From Tyto alba (taxonomy: Eukaryota; Chordata; Aves; Strigiformes; Tytonidae): DNA of 64,000 nucleotides. A program made the translations under genes and the position numbers. A model generated the notes under the pieces. That model was not told the origin of the DNA and searched no databases. It saw nothing but the letters and a program-made list of their open reading frames with translations. Location of the stretch: the NCBI RefSeq assembly GCF_018691265.1, contig NW_024881327.1, positions 28,716,464 to 28,780,463 of the forward strand. Reading direction: 5' to 3'. Below are positions 26,601-39,087 of the stretch, piece by piece. Position 1 is the stretch's first letter, and every line of letters starts with the position of its first letter.

Positions 26601-27239
26601 GTCTCCTTGCATGATATAAGCATCCCCCTTATTTATTTGACACATAATTAGAGGGGTTGCTCTTGTACGATAGAAATCAGTTATTTCCCCTGCTATGAGC
26701 ATATCATGCAGCTTCCATTACATTTCCTTTCCTTGACAGGTCAAAGAAAGTAGAGGACAATATGTAACTATTGAATCTTGTGATAGATTGTACCTAATTA
26801 ATTATATTGTCTGACATATATAATAGTTACAGTATTGCATAGTGTTATTCAGCTGAAATAGAAAACTACATGGAAATAAACTCAATATGTCCATATTTTG
26901 TACCCTTTGGAAGGGCAGTTTTTAGCTGAGACCTACTGAAGAGACCCTAAAGACCTAAGGAACTCAAATGCTCTGAGCTTGCCTTGTATGTTCTCTCTGA
27001 TAGATTCTGCTTTGAGCTAGATCTCATTTAGGAGAAACAGGTCAGAGCAATGTCTACTTAGACATCCATGGGGAATGCCCAAAGGTAAGCATCAGAACAG
27101 GAGATTCAAGTAGATGAACTTTCCTAGATGCTTTTCCTGCTTTCTGTAATTTGTGGTCGAGGAGACTTCTGAGAGGGTGATATCTTTGTATTTGATAATC
27201 ACAGATGGAATTTTTTTTAACGTCTTTGTCCAGTGACTT
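23633..27239. other. Gene-free AT-rich sequence
   Basis: No exon is supported. About 26440-26880 has the look of a conserved non-coding element. About 25170-25330 has an irregular, old-repeat texture that I could not assign. Confidence 0.55.
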
Positions 27240-27635
27240 TCATCAACCCCGTCATGTATTAGAAATCTAGACCCTCCTGTGGCAAGGCTGTCTACAGCTT
27301 AGTTACAAGTCACAAGATAAATCCTTCCCTTTACTTTAGGAATTATCTCCTAGTTTCATTTGGAGATCTTTTAGTCTTTAATTGGAGGAGACAGTGAACA
27401 TATGATCAGATTCACTCTTTACTCTTTGCTCTGATACACTATTTGCTCTCTTCAAATTACTTGATGATGTACAGAATTCTTACCTCTTCCCTTATATTTG
27501 CTTCTTCTCCGGGATGTTTCCCTCTCTATGAATATACTTCTCATATCTAAGCCATTTCATAACTTTGATGCCCTTTGCTGAAGATTTTCCAATTCTACTA
27601 AATTCATAATTGCAAAGAAAGCAAATATTAAACTG
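27240..27635 (+). mobile_element. Possible ancient CR1/L3-like LINE remnant
   Basis: The stretch has the texture of an ancient LINE 3' region. The phrase GCCATTTCATAACTTTGATG followed by CCCTTTGCTGAAGATTTTCC and AATTCTACTAAATTCATAAT resembles a block in old CR1/L3 consensus sequences concerning 'TTGTGGCCCTTCTCTGAACCC...CCAATTT'. Divergence is high and the boundaries are guesses. Confidence 0.3.
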
Positions 27636-29428
27636 GAATTTCTGACATTATTGCTGCAGTAAAACATTGAAGACTGGAGAATATATCATGAATTTGTTAT
27701 GTTACAGTTAGCTTCACATTTGCTTCTGAAGACACATTTCAACATCCATTATTTGAAGGGGAAAGTAATATGCCTCTTTAACTTTTGTAAATTATACTTT
27801 CTAGGCATTCAAACTATTGAATACTGAAAAGGTCAGAGTACTATAGTTCACCAGTGTAATTAATGATATGTCTCATGCATGATAAAAAATAGCACACATT
27901 GGGGGAAAAATGTAAACTCCATGAAAAAAAATAATCAAAATAAACCAGGGGTGGTGTCCAGAGGGACTGATAGTTTAGAGATATAATTTCCTATTGCATT
28001 TACATTACATTTGGAGGATGGCAAAACTACAGCTGTCATTGAAATATTTTACAAATATTAATTCATCCATATCTTAGTTAATTAAATATTCTTATGTGAA
28101 AGCAGGGAATAGGGTGATGTTCCAGTCACAGCAGATATTCATACCTGTATTCAATAGCTTAGTCCCAATGACAAAGGGGTCATAATTAGGAGGAATTAGA
28201 ATCCAGGACTTCTTGGATGTCACAGTTTTCTTTTTGTGATATAAATGCATATATATTACATATTTTTTTTAAAAAAACTTTTTGGTGTGCAACAAGCCTC
28301 GGACTTCTGTTACTTCTAGATTCAAAACTTCATTGCAGTTCCGTTGAAGTTTCTGTTCAAACTGCTCAGAAACTATGTCAAGGCCAAAATAAAGCTACCT
28401 GTCATTAAGTGAGGCTGCACTTGAGCAATGCAATAAACTAACACTTAGATACCAGTAAGACTGCAGGTGCAATTTCTGATTTGAATCTATTAAGTTGAAT
28501 GACTCAAGCCTTGGCTACATGAGATAAAACCTCTTTCTGGAGGACATGCTAGTATGGTTGAGTGCAATTGAACAGCCTGAGCCAGGGGCTTTCTCATATA
28601 AACAAATATGTGCTACTCAAGTTGTACTCTGCAAAGGACATTTCAATTCTTATCTCACTCTCCTTAATCAGCTATAACCCAGAAATGACTTTTCATGCAC
28701 CCTGATTAAAGAGGGACAAAGATATTTGGGAAAATAAAAGGAGTAGGAGATATATAAAAGTATTATATCACAGAATTAATTCATGCATATGTATTTGTTC
28801 TTGTTTAAGTTAAAAACAGTTAAAATAATATTTTATATATATGAAATTATTTTTTCTTATACAACAGAGGTAAGATGTTTTTTAGAGGGAAAAAGAGTAA
28901 AATATAACATTCTATTTGAGCAGGAATGGAATGCATCATGTGTTTGCATGTTTTCAAATAGTTTTAGAATCCCAAATACAGTTTGTAATGAAATGATATC
29001 TGTAAATGTAATCACAGAATCAGCAGCAACTGACTATTTTCTACCCTTGTGTATCCAGTGGAAAATGGAATTTCGATTATTATGTTTGGCATCTTATTAA
29101 ACTTTTCTATTCTAATATATTTTTTTCCTCAACTTTCCTGTCCTAATATTCACAAGATAAACTTTTTCTTCCTATCATTTATTTATTCCTGACAGGATTG
29201 AATTCACTTATAATTTCTTGGATTAAATCACTGTATCATTATAAATTACTTTCTTATTTCTAAGCTCAAAACACCTGTTTATGTGAAGGAGTTCATATCC
29301 TTCAGAGATATCTTAGTGGTACTTCATATTTGATTGGCAGTTTAGTACAATAATGTTTGAGCAACAGAAGTAAACAATAAGAATAAATTTCAGAAAATCT
29401 GAGTCTCAGTAGTAGCAAAGGGGTATTA
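27636..29428. other. Gene-free AT-rich sequence
   Basis: Unique sequence. A 105-codon plus-strand open frame (28783-29100) has no splice or promoter context and is treated as chance. Confidence 0.55.
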
Positions 29429-29713
29429 TTACAGTCTGATAATCAATACAACTGACTCATTCAGTCTTTCTGGGTTTTGGACAATTTTATATATATTTTC
29501 AATCAAATCTCGTTCAAGGTACTGAAAAAAAAATCTTCTTGCCCACACTGTCAGCACAATAATTCCGCCTAATATAGTACTTCTGAATACAGATTTAGGA
29601 AGACAGAGAAAAGTTTTAAAAGACAGAACTACGTCTGAAATGCTGCTGTAGCAGTTCACCAAATAAGGCTCTAAAGCATTCTTTGAACATCCTTCATCCC
29701 CTGTTTCCAAGTC
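29429..29713 (-). CDS. Candidate exon with a hydrophobic segment
   Basis: Read on the minus strand, the acceptor TTGATTCTCTGTTTCCAG ends just before 29713. The phase-0 frame that follows is open for 94 codons to a TAA at 29429. The peptide starts DLETGDEGCSKNALEPYLV. It contains one hydrophobic stretch, STILGGIIVLTVWA, at about residues 45-58, followed by Arg-Arg-Phe. It then has an acidic/basic amphipathic part with YLERDLIENIYKIV. No family is recognised. No AATAAA closely follows the stop, and a possible internal donor is TTTG followed by GTGAAC. About three open frames of this length are expected by chance, so the support is the acceptor and the protein-like composition only. It lies about 360 bp from the solo LTR at 30074. 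Confidence 0.22.
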   Translation of the reverse strand, partial: DLETGDEGCSKNALEPYLVNCYSSISDVVLSFKTFLCLPKSVFRSTILGGIIVLTVWARRFFFQYLERDLIENIYKIVQNPERLNESVVLIIRL

Positions 29714-30073
29714 CTGGAAACAGAGAATCAAATTAATAGCACCAAAGAGGAAAAACATCTTTTAAACAGACGTGTTTTGCTAAAACTAGCAGTCTCAGAG
29801 CCCTTCATGTGAAACTGCTGATAAACAGTGACCATTCACCATGTGGTACCCTCACAAGAGAATGTTTGGACTACTCTACAGAGGTTTTTTCTGATTGTTT
29901 CTCTTATTCTCTGGCAGGGTGTTTTGACAACGGCAAGATTCATGGAAGTGGGAGACAGCTCTCTCATATAAGTATGCCCTAGAAGAGAGAAAAAGAGCAC
30001 TAGCTCTCACTTACTAAAGGACCAAAAACCTGTCAAAATACCTAAGGTAACAATGACACTCATGGTAAATCCC

Positions 30074-31028
30074 TGTCATTGGGACTTGGGCTGAGTCTCG
30101 GGTAGTGCCTTTGAAGCTGTGCTGGGTTTGTGAGAAGTTCTCAAAGGTCCCCTGGCTCCAGATTGGACTCACCTCGCCAAGGCCGAGCCAATTAACGACA
30201 GTGGCTGCACCTCTGTGATAACATATTTAAGAAGGAGAACCTGGGAGGAGGATTGGGAGTTAGGAGGAGCTGTGAAGAGGACACCTATGCAGACACCGAG
30301 GTCAGTGGAAGAAAGGAGGAGGATGAGGAAGGAGGAGATGTGCTGGAACAGAAACGCCCTTGCAGTCTGGTGAGACAGCAGACTATCTTCTGCAGCCCAT
30401 GGAGGACCCCACATTGGAGCATCCGTCTGCGTCTGAATAAGGCCAGTACCCTGTGGGAAGAAGCCCCTCACTGTTGTAGTTCAGCACAGGAAGGATAGCA
30501 AAATATAGGAGAGACCCATACTGGAGCAGTTTGGGAAGAGCTGCAGCCCGTGGGAAGGACTCACATCAAAGAAAATTCATGGAGGACTGTTTCCCATGAG
30601 AGGGACCCCATGTTGGAACAGGGGAATAATGTGAGGAGTCCCCCCCTGAGGAGGAAGAAGTAGTGGGACTGACCATGTCCCCTATCCCCTCCACCCTGTG
30701 TGGCTGAGGGTGAGGAGTTAGAGAAATCAGGAGCTGAGCCTGGGAAGAAGGGAAGGGTGGGAGAATGTGTTTTTAGGGTGTGGTAATGCTTCTTACTGTC
30801 CTACTCTGTCTGTTAAATGTTGTTATTAGTGTCTGAATTAAACTGATGTTCTTTTCCTTCCCCTAACAAGTCTGTCTTTTGCCTGTGACTGTAATGGGTG
30901 ATTCATCCCTCCCTGTCTTTATCTCTAATCAATCCACCTTTATTTTCCCCTTCCCAGAACTGGAAGGGGGAAGGAGTGAGCAATCAGCTGCATGGTGCTC
31001 AGTTGCCCTCTGGGCTCAAACCACCACA
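30074..31028 (+). mobile_element. Avian ERVL-type solo LTR
   Basis: The block from about 30074 to 31028 is much richer in G and C than its surroundings and matches a very common avian LTR family. Recognisable phrases include GGAGGACTGTTTCCCATGAG, GGGACCCCATGTTGGAACAG and GAGGAGTCCCCCCCTGAGG. Further on come GAGCCTGGGAAGAAGGGA and, near the 3' end, GTGACTGTAATGGGTGA. The 3' end, CTCAAACCACCACA, is the expected inverted terminus of a TGTGGTGG-type LTR. A TATA-like ATATTTAA lies near 30223-30230 and ATTAAA at 30837-30842. The 5' end, TGTCATTGGG, is degraded, and no matching target duplication was found (3' flank GTAGG), so the exact start is uncertain. No gag, pol or env adjoins it on either side, so it is a solo LTR. 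The open frames inside it are not genes. Confidence 0.85.
30837..30842 (+). promoter_or_regulatory. LTR polyadenylation signal ATTAAA
   Basis: ATTAAA sits in the position expected for the R-region poly(A) signal of this LTR family, followed by T/C-rich sequence. It is not evidence of current use. Confidence 0.5.
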
Positions 31029-32399
31029 GTAGGAAATCTTCTAACTGCTTCACCACATACAACAGAGTGGGATGGACCTGAAGCACTCTGTTTGTAGGTC
31101 AAAATATTTTTTATGCATTGGACTGAAGTTAAGATCTGTCCTGAAGTCAGGAGCCTGAAAGGTGGTAGTGATGTTCTAGCTTCCTTTAAATGGGCAGTAG
31201 CACCAACACACTTTAAAATATTACCTCAAGGAAGGTGTCCACACAGTGGACTCTGCCAAGTTATTCTGTCTAGCTGCAGTTCAGTAGCCTTAATGAGGAG
31301 ATCTTGGAAGGCTACCAAGACGAGTTTTCTACGTTTTCTACAGTATTCTAGAGAAAAATTTTATCATTAACCTTAAAGTGACAAACATAGCAACAAGGTG
31401 CTCAGAACTTGTGTGTAGTAAAACATGACTTCAATAGTAAAGTTGAAAAAAGTTTTTAAAAAGGCTAGAATTGAAAAAGTGATCATTCTATCTTTTGTTC
31501 TGAATAATTCTCCCGCATGTATAAACCCCTACACATTCTATACTGTGAAAGAAAGCTCACTTTTTTGATTGTTATAACAGTAGCCAGACCTGAAACAGAG
31601 GAGACATTTTACTATCAATTAATTTTCTCCAAAACAAAAGTAATAATCAAATACTTATTTATTTTATTCAATTTATTTTATCAGATTCTGTAACCAGCAA
31701 AAGGTAACAAAAGGCATATTGTCCTACCTAGACTTTGGATAATGTTCTGTAGTCTCCAGATTGTAGGACAGCTGAGTAGAGAACATTGGCCAAATAACAT
31801 GAATGGCTAATTTTTAAATTCTCTTTTTTTTTTTTTGAGTTTTAATATTTCTGTCTTACATCTCAGTTTTATGTCAAGAATAAGACCCTTTCAGATGCTT
31901 GATTAGGGACATGCTATATTATCAGAAAGAGGAAAAAATATACAAAAATTTACAAGATGCTATAGAAAGCTATAATAAGACAAAGTTAAGATCTTGTGTG
32001 TTATGCTTTGAATAAGAGGTACAAGAGAACTTCCCCTATACATTCAATAGCACTAGATACCATGTAGGACTGTTAATGTTCCCATTTTGACCTCATAGAT
32101 ATATTCAGGAAGCATATTATCTGCTATTAACACACCCACTTTCTGTCCCCCGCTTCCCAAACAAATTTGGCTTAGTATGAATGTAGGATGGGGTAATTTG
32201 ACTTTTGCAATCACAGCAGACAGCTGTGAGTGATACATGACATGAAAATGAATTATCCCCGCCCTTGCTCATTGAGAACAGATAGCGCTGCACAGTTATT
32301 ATGCTATGTTGTAGTCTGTTCTTGACAGGTACGGAGTATAGGAAGATAAAATAAGCTTTTACTCCTAGTTTTATTAATTATTCCTATACATACAGAAAA

Positions 32400-32960
32400 A
32401 GAACTTTACACAAACACTCTATTCCTTAATTTCCTTTCTGTCTCTTCCCTCTCTCCATTCTTCATCACTGTGAGATAACTCCACGGTGCTCTCAGTCACT
32501 CAGACTTAATAGAAGAGTGTTAAATTAGGCCCCTCTTTTCTCTTTCCACCCACTGCTAGATCGTTGTTAAATTTCTCCATTTATTCCTCAGTAAGATGAA
32601 CAAGCTATATAATTTCATTTCTATTTCAGCTGTTACAGTTCTGATAATTTATCAGAACTTTCTTATCATCTCTCTCCTCACTTGATTCAACTTTCTTCTT
32701 TTCCGCTTAGGCTTTACATTGCCAGCCTTCTGTCCAACTTATCAGAGCATTTTCTCAGCCCAGTCTCATTGTCCCCCTTCCTATTTTAAGTTCACATTTC
32801 ACTGATTTGAAACTCTCTCCATGCCTTCTTTGTGAGCAACAGCTTCCCCACAACAACTTGACACTTCTACGTATTCTACCCCAAGCTGCCAATTGTTCCT
32901 CCTGCTCCCTGGCCTCTCCATCTTCTCTCTCTGTAACTTTCTCTCATTGGAAGCACCTAC
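32400..32960. other. Pyrimidine-rich block of unknown origin
   Basis: The plus strand is enriched in CT-type words such as TCTCTTCCCTCTCTCC, CTCCTGCTCCCTGGCC and CTTCTCTCTCTG, but it is not a simple repeat. The texture resembles an old retroelement 3' region, although no family could be named. It contains the palindrome at 32638-32658. Confidence 0.4.
32638..32658. repeat. Perfect 9-bp inverted repeat, 3-nt spacer
   Basis: GTTCTGATA at 32638-32646 pairs exactly with TATCAGAAC at 32650-32658 around ATT. The near-perfect 21-bp palindrome of mixed composition could be a dimeric protein site or a hairpin. No function is claimed. Confidence 0.9.
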
Positions 32961-34754
32961 AAGTTTGTAATATAGCTTTCTTTCTTTACTCCGCATTGAG
33001 CCCTTCAAGGCTTGACTTGCTTACACCAGAAATACTTTAATTATTTTCCAATGCATTTTACTTATTCTAAATGCAGTTTGAACTGTGTCTCAAAGGTACA
33101 GATTTGATCAGAGTTTGTGAGATTTGCCCTTCATCATGAACTCAAAATATGAATAAGGGTAAGCAAGAGTGGTTTTGGGGACTTGTGTGTTAGCATCTGA
33201 GCCACTGAGCTGTGCTCGACTGCTCTAGTTTGAATAAATCATTTGAATTACAACATAATGAGAGCATAGAGGCTTTTTTTGGTTTTCTCAGATACTTTCT
33301 GACAACTAGTTTTGAAAAAAAACAGCAGCTTGCATAATATAAGAAATATGATAAATGGGTCCCCATAAACACATGCATTCCAAATCTGGGTGCCTACAGT
33401 TAGGCTCCTAAAATCTCATGTAGGCTGTTACATAAACAATGTACTCTGAAGCACTGAGTGGTCGCATCTCTCAGTGAATGCACGGGCTGACCTGCCTGGT
33501 TTCCTTTCGAGTGTACCCCAATGAGTTTCTGTGACCTACCAGCCACCAGAAAGATCAGCCTTCCTGACCAGTCCACGCTGTCACCTGCATCTGCTCCTGA
33601 GCAGTCTCTGAAAGTATCTGACTTCCAACCAAGCCTGTTTGTCTTATTCTATGCAAAAAAAGAGGCTTTTGCATAGCAAGTGCGTGTGAGTGCCTATGTT
33701 TTCGTTTTATGTATTGCTCTCTTGTGTGTGCTTTTATTTATGTCTTTAGAAATTCAGCCACATAGGAAATGTTGTGGTCCTCTGCATACTGTGATCAGTT
33801 CTGTACAGGTCAACAGAGGGTGAAGGAGGGGAAAGGCTTTGTCTCCACTTCATTTCTTCTGTTTTGTTTCCTGGACCGAAAAGGTGTTGCTTCTAGCTTA
33901 TTTTTTCACCTCCAAAGCTCTCTCTTTCACTCACATGTATCTGGAAAGGGGAAGATCCTTCTACATGTGTCCAAGAACACACCCCAGAGTGGGGACTGCA
34001 GTATCTGCTGGGGACATGCCGTGGACAGTGCAGGAGGAAGGCACCAGTCAAACTGAAGTAATTTTTTTTTTTTGCTTTCTCACAAGGCAAACAAATGACA
34101 GATCTAGCTGTGCCTGACACTTCTTGAGCATCAGAGACTCTCTCTCCCTCTAGGGAACCTCAGGTTAATGAGATGGAAAATGCAGTCAGCAGATTCTGCG
34201 CCATCAGAAACCACCAAACTTGCACAAACTGCCCCTGTACCTCTGAACTGTGCCTTATCTCTAAAGCTAAAAGACTATTAATACCAGATTCTTAGTTCAG
34301 TCCTGATTTGATTTTTAATATCTTCCCTCTGCCCTCCATACTAATATTTTTAAAAGGAAAAGTAAAGGAAGCTGCCTCACAGATACTGAAGTCTCTACAG
34401 TAATTTTCAGGCAGAAAATCAAATTGCCTGTGGGTTGTAGATTTTCATAGTGTGCATGCATAGCAGAGGTCACCTTTAACATTAAGGGCATGAATCTCGT
34501 TTTCCCTCCATCATTTGAGCTTTGGTGTAACGTCATTAATAACTCCAGCAGATTCACACTGACTGATCTGTGGGGTTACTAAGACCATTAGTTTAGCCCA
34601 GACCTTGTATTTAAAGTGTAACTAATGGCAACGAAAACTCTTAACTCTACTTTAGAGAGAAAATATAATAATGAAAAGCTGCTGACAGCTTCCTAGGAAC
34701 CATATCAGACTGCTTACTTAATTTTATACAAAATTCTCAATTACTAGACCCCAC

Positions 34755-34768
34755 TTTTTTTTTTTTTT
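34755..34768. repeat. T14 homopolymer
   Basis: Fourteen consecutive T after CCCCAC. Confidence 0.8.
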
Positions 34769-37700
34769 CTTTTGCTAAGCAAATTAACCCATAACCCCCA
34801 TTTCGCAGACAGTAGTGAGGTTCTGAGAGATAAAAGAACTGTCAAAAATCAATCAAGGTCAAAATTACAGGGTTTTTTATCCCCTTATAGTCCATTACAG
34901 TCCAAATGTACAAGACATCGAGAGAGGGAACAGACTGAAGCCTGGCTTTTGAGTTTGTTTTGAACTTTGTTACTGGGAAGAAAACAAGGCTTAGCAAGCT
35001 TCCTCTCAGAGAAATCAATTTACCTTTCTAGCTACTTGGCTACTTACAGGGTTCCTAAAATCTCAAAATATTAATATTTCTGGGTGAAGGAACTATAATA
35101 GTGTGAGGCTGTAACATGAAACAGCCAGAACCTGAAAATTTCCAAGAAAAATATGAAGATAAGGTTGCCAAATGTAGCAACTGCTGGAGTCATAGACTAA
35201 AAATGTGTCCTGTTTTAACTGTTGTGGTTACACCAAGAAGCAGTAGGCTTTGACACCAAGGCTTTGTGTTTTGCTAAACAGCTGTAAGCTGCACTGTGAC
35301 ACCCCATGTACAGTCATACAGCTTTGGAATTTGCTGGACCTCTTGGAGTCAAATCTGCTGGTAGAGGCTTTCTGTTAAGATATTTGCTTGTAAATAAAAA
35401 GAGCTATACCAAAAATAATTGCAGAAATGAGTCATTCCCAAATTATGACCCATTTTCTGTGATTAGCACTTCTAAAGTCTAAACGAGCCAGCTGTGATAT
35501 GCAATGTGTTAGTTCAGTGTGCTCTATAACAAATCTGGTCTTTTTAAAAAGTAAGTAGTGCTCCAATACTAAAAGCTAGTATCTCCCATATAATTCTAAT
35601 ATATCTGTACTGACCTCACCCCAATAGTCATTGTGCTTAAGTGACTGTGCAAGTGCTTTTACTCTGTCTCAAAACCTCCCACTTAAGGCAGTGAAATTCT
35701 GCTTCAGAAATGGTAGTGCCTGAATTAAATTTATTTCAAATTCTTCTTTCCACAGCTACTTGCTTCCACAGATTAGAGAAACCATTTCTTAGCAGCCTTT
35801 AGGAGTGTCACATCTTTAATACATCAGATATCTCATTTTGGCTGTATGCTTTATGGAGTATAGCCAGCACCTGTATGGCTAGATTCTGTACATCATGTCT
35901 CTGCTTGCAGTTCCTGAGATTTGTGTATTTTTTGGCTTCTACAAAGATCTCCAACGCTACTCAGAGATGCTTGTTTTTCTTGGCTCCTTTCATGGATGCC
36001 TTTCTAAGCAGTACAGTGACTTGCAAGGATCTATAGATCAAGGTTAAAACGACAGTTAATTATCTGGGTGTAGCACTAGGGTACCTGGATACCTGCTGTA
36101 CAGAGAGCAAAGTATGAAAATCCATGATGGTTTGGTTAGTGGATTTCTATCACAAGTCATAATTCTCTTAGCCAAGGCAATAAAAATTAATCTTTATGAC
36201 TGTTGTGATATAACAATGCATCCATGTGGAGTAAAATTTGGATATGTATAAAGCACTGGCCTATGATATATTATCATGTTTCTGTTTGTGTTAGTAGCTG
36301 TGACTGGCACAAGCTATTACTAAGTTACCCATCCTCTGATTTAGTATTGTGGTAAATCTGATTCTGAGCAATAAGCGTTCCTGAATTTCATCCTTTGCAC
36401 CCAATATATCATATTGCACAATATGCTTATACAATGGCACAGAAATCTACTTTTATAAACATTACCTTTTATCCAATTCTTACTGAATTTTCTAACAGTA
36501 GTGTTTCTAGTACAGACAGACAAAACCTTCAAAATGGATTTGATTTTTGGCAGTTCACCTTTAGATCAAAGTTCGCATGTTATGTCTTTGTACGTTTCTA
36601 GTGATAGATATTTTTTCTTGGGAGAAATTACTTATTAGTGCATTAAAATTCAGGAAAAAATATGCAGAAAGTGTCTGAGAACAATTAAGAACATAGGTGT
36701 TATCAGTTAAGTACTAATTGGTGCTGGTTTTGAGCTTCAGTGTACACAGATTTTTCAGAAGCTATTTTCACACTTAAACTGTTTAAGCAAATAGAATATA
36801 CTACTTCATAATTCGGAATTTATATCTAAATGAATTATCAAGTTACAGTTGTAGAGCTTCTACTTCTAAGATTTACAGTGATTCAGTTCATCACATCTGA
36901 GACATAATTTTCTACAAAAACAAAGTATGTTCTTTACGTTCTTTTGATTGTTCAGACTGTATTTGATCTTCATGAACACGTGCTATGTGTTTATATATTT
37001 TTCAAGAGTAATGTTGTCTCTACACTGAGAGTTATTTAAAATTAACAACCCAAAACCAAAAAACAAACCACCAGAAAATACTGAGAGAAACAAAAAACAG
37101 GCAGAGCTTTTATTTTCTCGTACAGATTTTAGCCTTTATCATGTTTCACTTCCTACTATTTTTTTTTCCTCCCAATCAAAGTAATACTAGAATGGGGTTG
37201 GAGTTAACTAGAACTTAATTTACTGTTTCAGGTGAATGTGCATATCTATTAATCTTGTCAAAACACATTTTGTTTTACATACTTTTAATGATAGACCTTA
37301 AAGATTTCTGCAAAGCACACATTTCATCAGCATTCATCCTAAGAAGAACATCAGGTTAAACAGAGGTAGGTGAGAATTTCCATTTTAATTTCCTGTGATT
37401 TAGGCATCTGTTTTTTCTCAGAAGCAGAAATTTTAGTGTTTCCCAGGAAATTAAATTACTAAAAGAACATTTGGATAGTCGGCATTATTTGTTATTATAA
37501 AGTTGAAACAACTTTACTGAACTTTCGATCTGAAATGTATTTTGAAAGACTCCATTTTACAGAATGTTTGGGAAACACTTCAAAATGGCAACATGCAGTT
37601 TTACACCACCAAAACAAGCTTTTGCTGTAAGAACGTGATGTCTTGGTGAGTGCTTCTGTGTTATTGCAATTATAATGTTCTGCTAGGAGCTTCCTGACCA

Positions 37701-39087
37701 GATTGATTTATTGGAAGGGGAACCTCATTGGGCCTTCCTCACCCACAGGGATGGGTCTTCTGAGAGTAGTTCAGGTTAAGTAAAGGCTGTGTAGGCATAA
37801 AAACTGCATAAAGAATTCAGTCTCTTACTTATCATCTTCATTCCAACTTCTTTAGTCTACTGCCTGTCTGAATCTGACAAGAACGTTGTTTTACACCTAT
37901 GATGACATCAAAAGACCATCTAGGCAGTCACCCTGATGGGACTGCCAGGGTACCCTCTCTCTGGGCTCTTCTCAGCTTTCCTTCCTAGGTAACATAACTT
38001 TTCTACTTTCTCTTTATAAATGGTAGAAGCAGTTATCACAGGATATTGATTCTTTGTGGTTGGTCTTGAAGATAAACAATACTATTAAGCCTATACTACT
38101 GTTTGAAACGCGTTTTGCCTTTGCCAATATTGTTAGCAGTCTATATACTATTCTACAGGTATAATGGCATACATTCCCTAGGGTTCCGTGTCCTGTTTAT
38201 TGAAAAGTAGTCTCAAATATGATGATGATGACTGAATAAAATATATAATTTTTGCCCATTTCACATACCTGAAATATTTGTCTATGCTGCTGTTTCTTTG
38301 CAAATCCTATCAAAAACAGTCCAAAGGAACTATAAAGACTCTGCAAAAAAAGATTTGGAATAGTCCCAGCAAGAACTCTCTAGTATTTCAATTGCAAAAG
38401 TTAATTTGACAAATACAGACATTTTTACAGCTTAAAGAAGACTACATAGAAAGTCAAGGAAAACAAGGGTAAAGTCACCAAGTATTAGCTAAATATTTTG
38501 GTTTGCCTAATGTTCCTTTGTCTATAGAAATAGAAGTTTCTTATTCTTTTTGTCAATTGGTTTTCCTCTGTCATTGCACTGTGTTAAGGAATCAGACTGA
38601 AAATTCAGGTTAGAATTTGATCTAGCGTCTACTATACTTTTGCACTGTTTACTGTAAAAGTCTCTGAAATAAATGGTGACCATGAGGGTAGAAACAGGTT
38701 AAAAAAAAACTGGGAGGTAAATGTTCAAGTAGAATCCACCCCGAGTTCCTTCCAGCTGAGAGCATAATCTAACAAGTTTTTTCATCCTGAAATACAATCC
38801 TGTTTCTAATCCAGTATTGGTTGGTTTTCAAACTCTCCCTTGGGAAGTTATGCTTGATGGCAGGGATGGTTTTAAATGCACAGCAAAACCCTCTTTTACA
38901 TAGTGGGACTAAGGCAACTGATGTCCTTATGATGTCCCCTAAAAGGCACTCCAGCACATGCTCCAAAACAGATCCCATGTTAACCACAGAGCAACATCTC
39001 CTGGGTTACTTCTCACATGTTTGTATCAGCTTGCTTCTGGTTTTGAGCCACACCACTGTGTGGTGGTCTAAAACCATGTCTCTGGAT

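Larger units (their letters stand above)
31029..39087. other. Gene-free unique sequence
   Basis: There is no supportable exon. It contains T13 at 31824-31836, T12 at 34062-34073, T14 at 34755-34768, a CT-rich block at about 32400-32960, and a CCAAAA-type tract at 37043-37072. The 106-codon plus-strand frame at 38821-39141 runs into an A-run and lacks other support. Confidence 0.55.

Noticed and set aside
27004..27084. 81-bp segment between a good acceptor and GTAAGC donor
   Set aside because: All three frames contain stops. It may be a chance splice pair or at most a non-coding exon.
28783..29100. 105-codon plus-strand frame
   Set aside because: AT-rich chance frame without splice acceptor, donor or known motif.
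30169..30498. Two overlapping frames of 81 and 100 codons on opposite strands
   Set aside because: They lie wholly inside the solo LTR, which is non-coding in this family.
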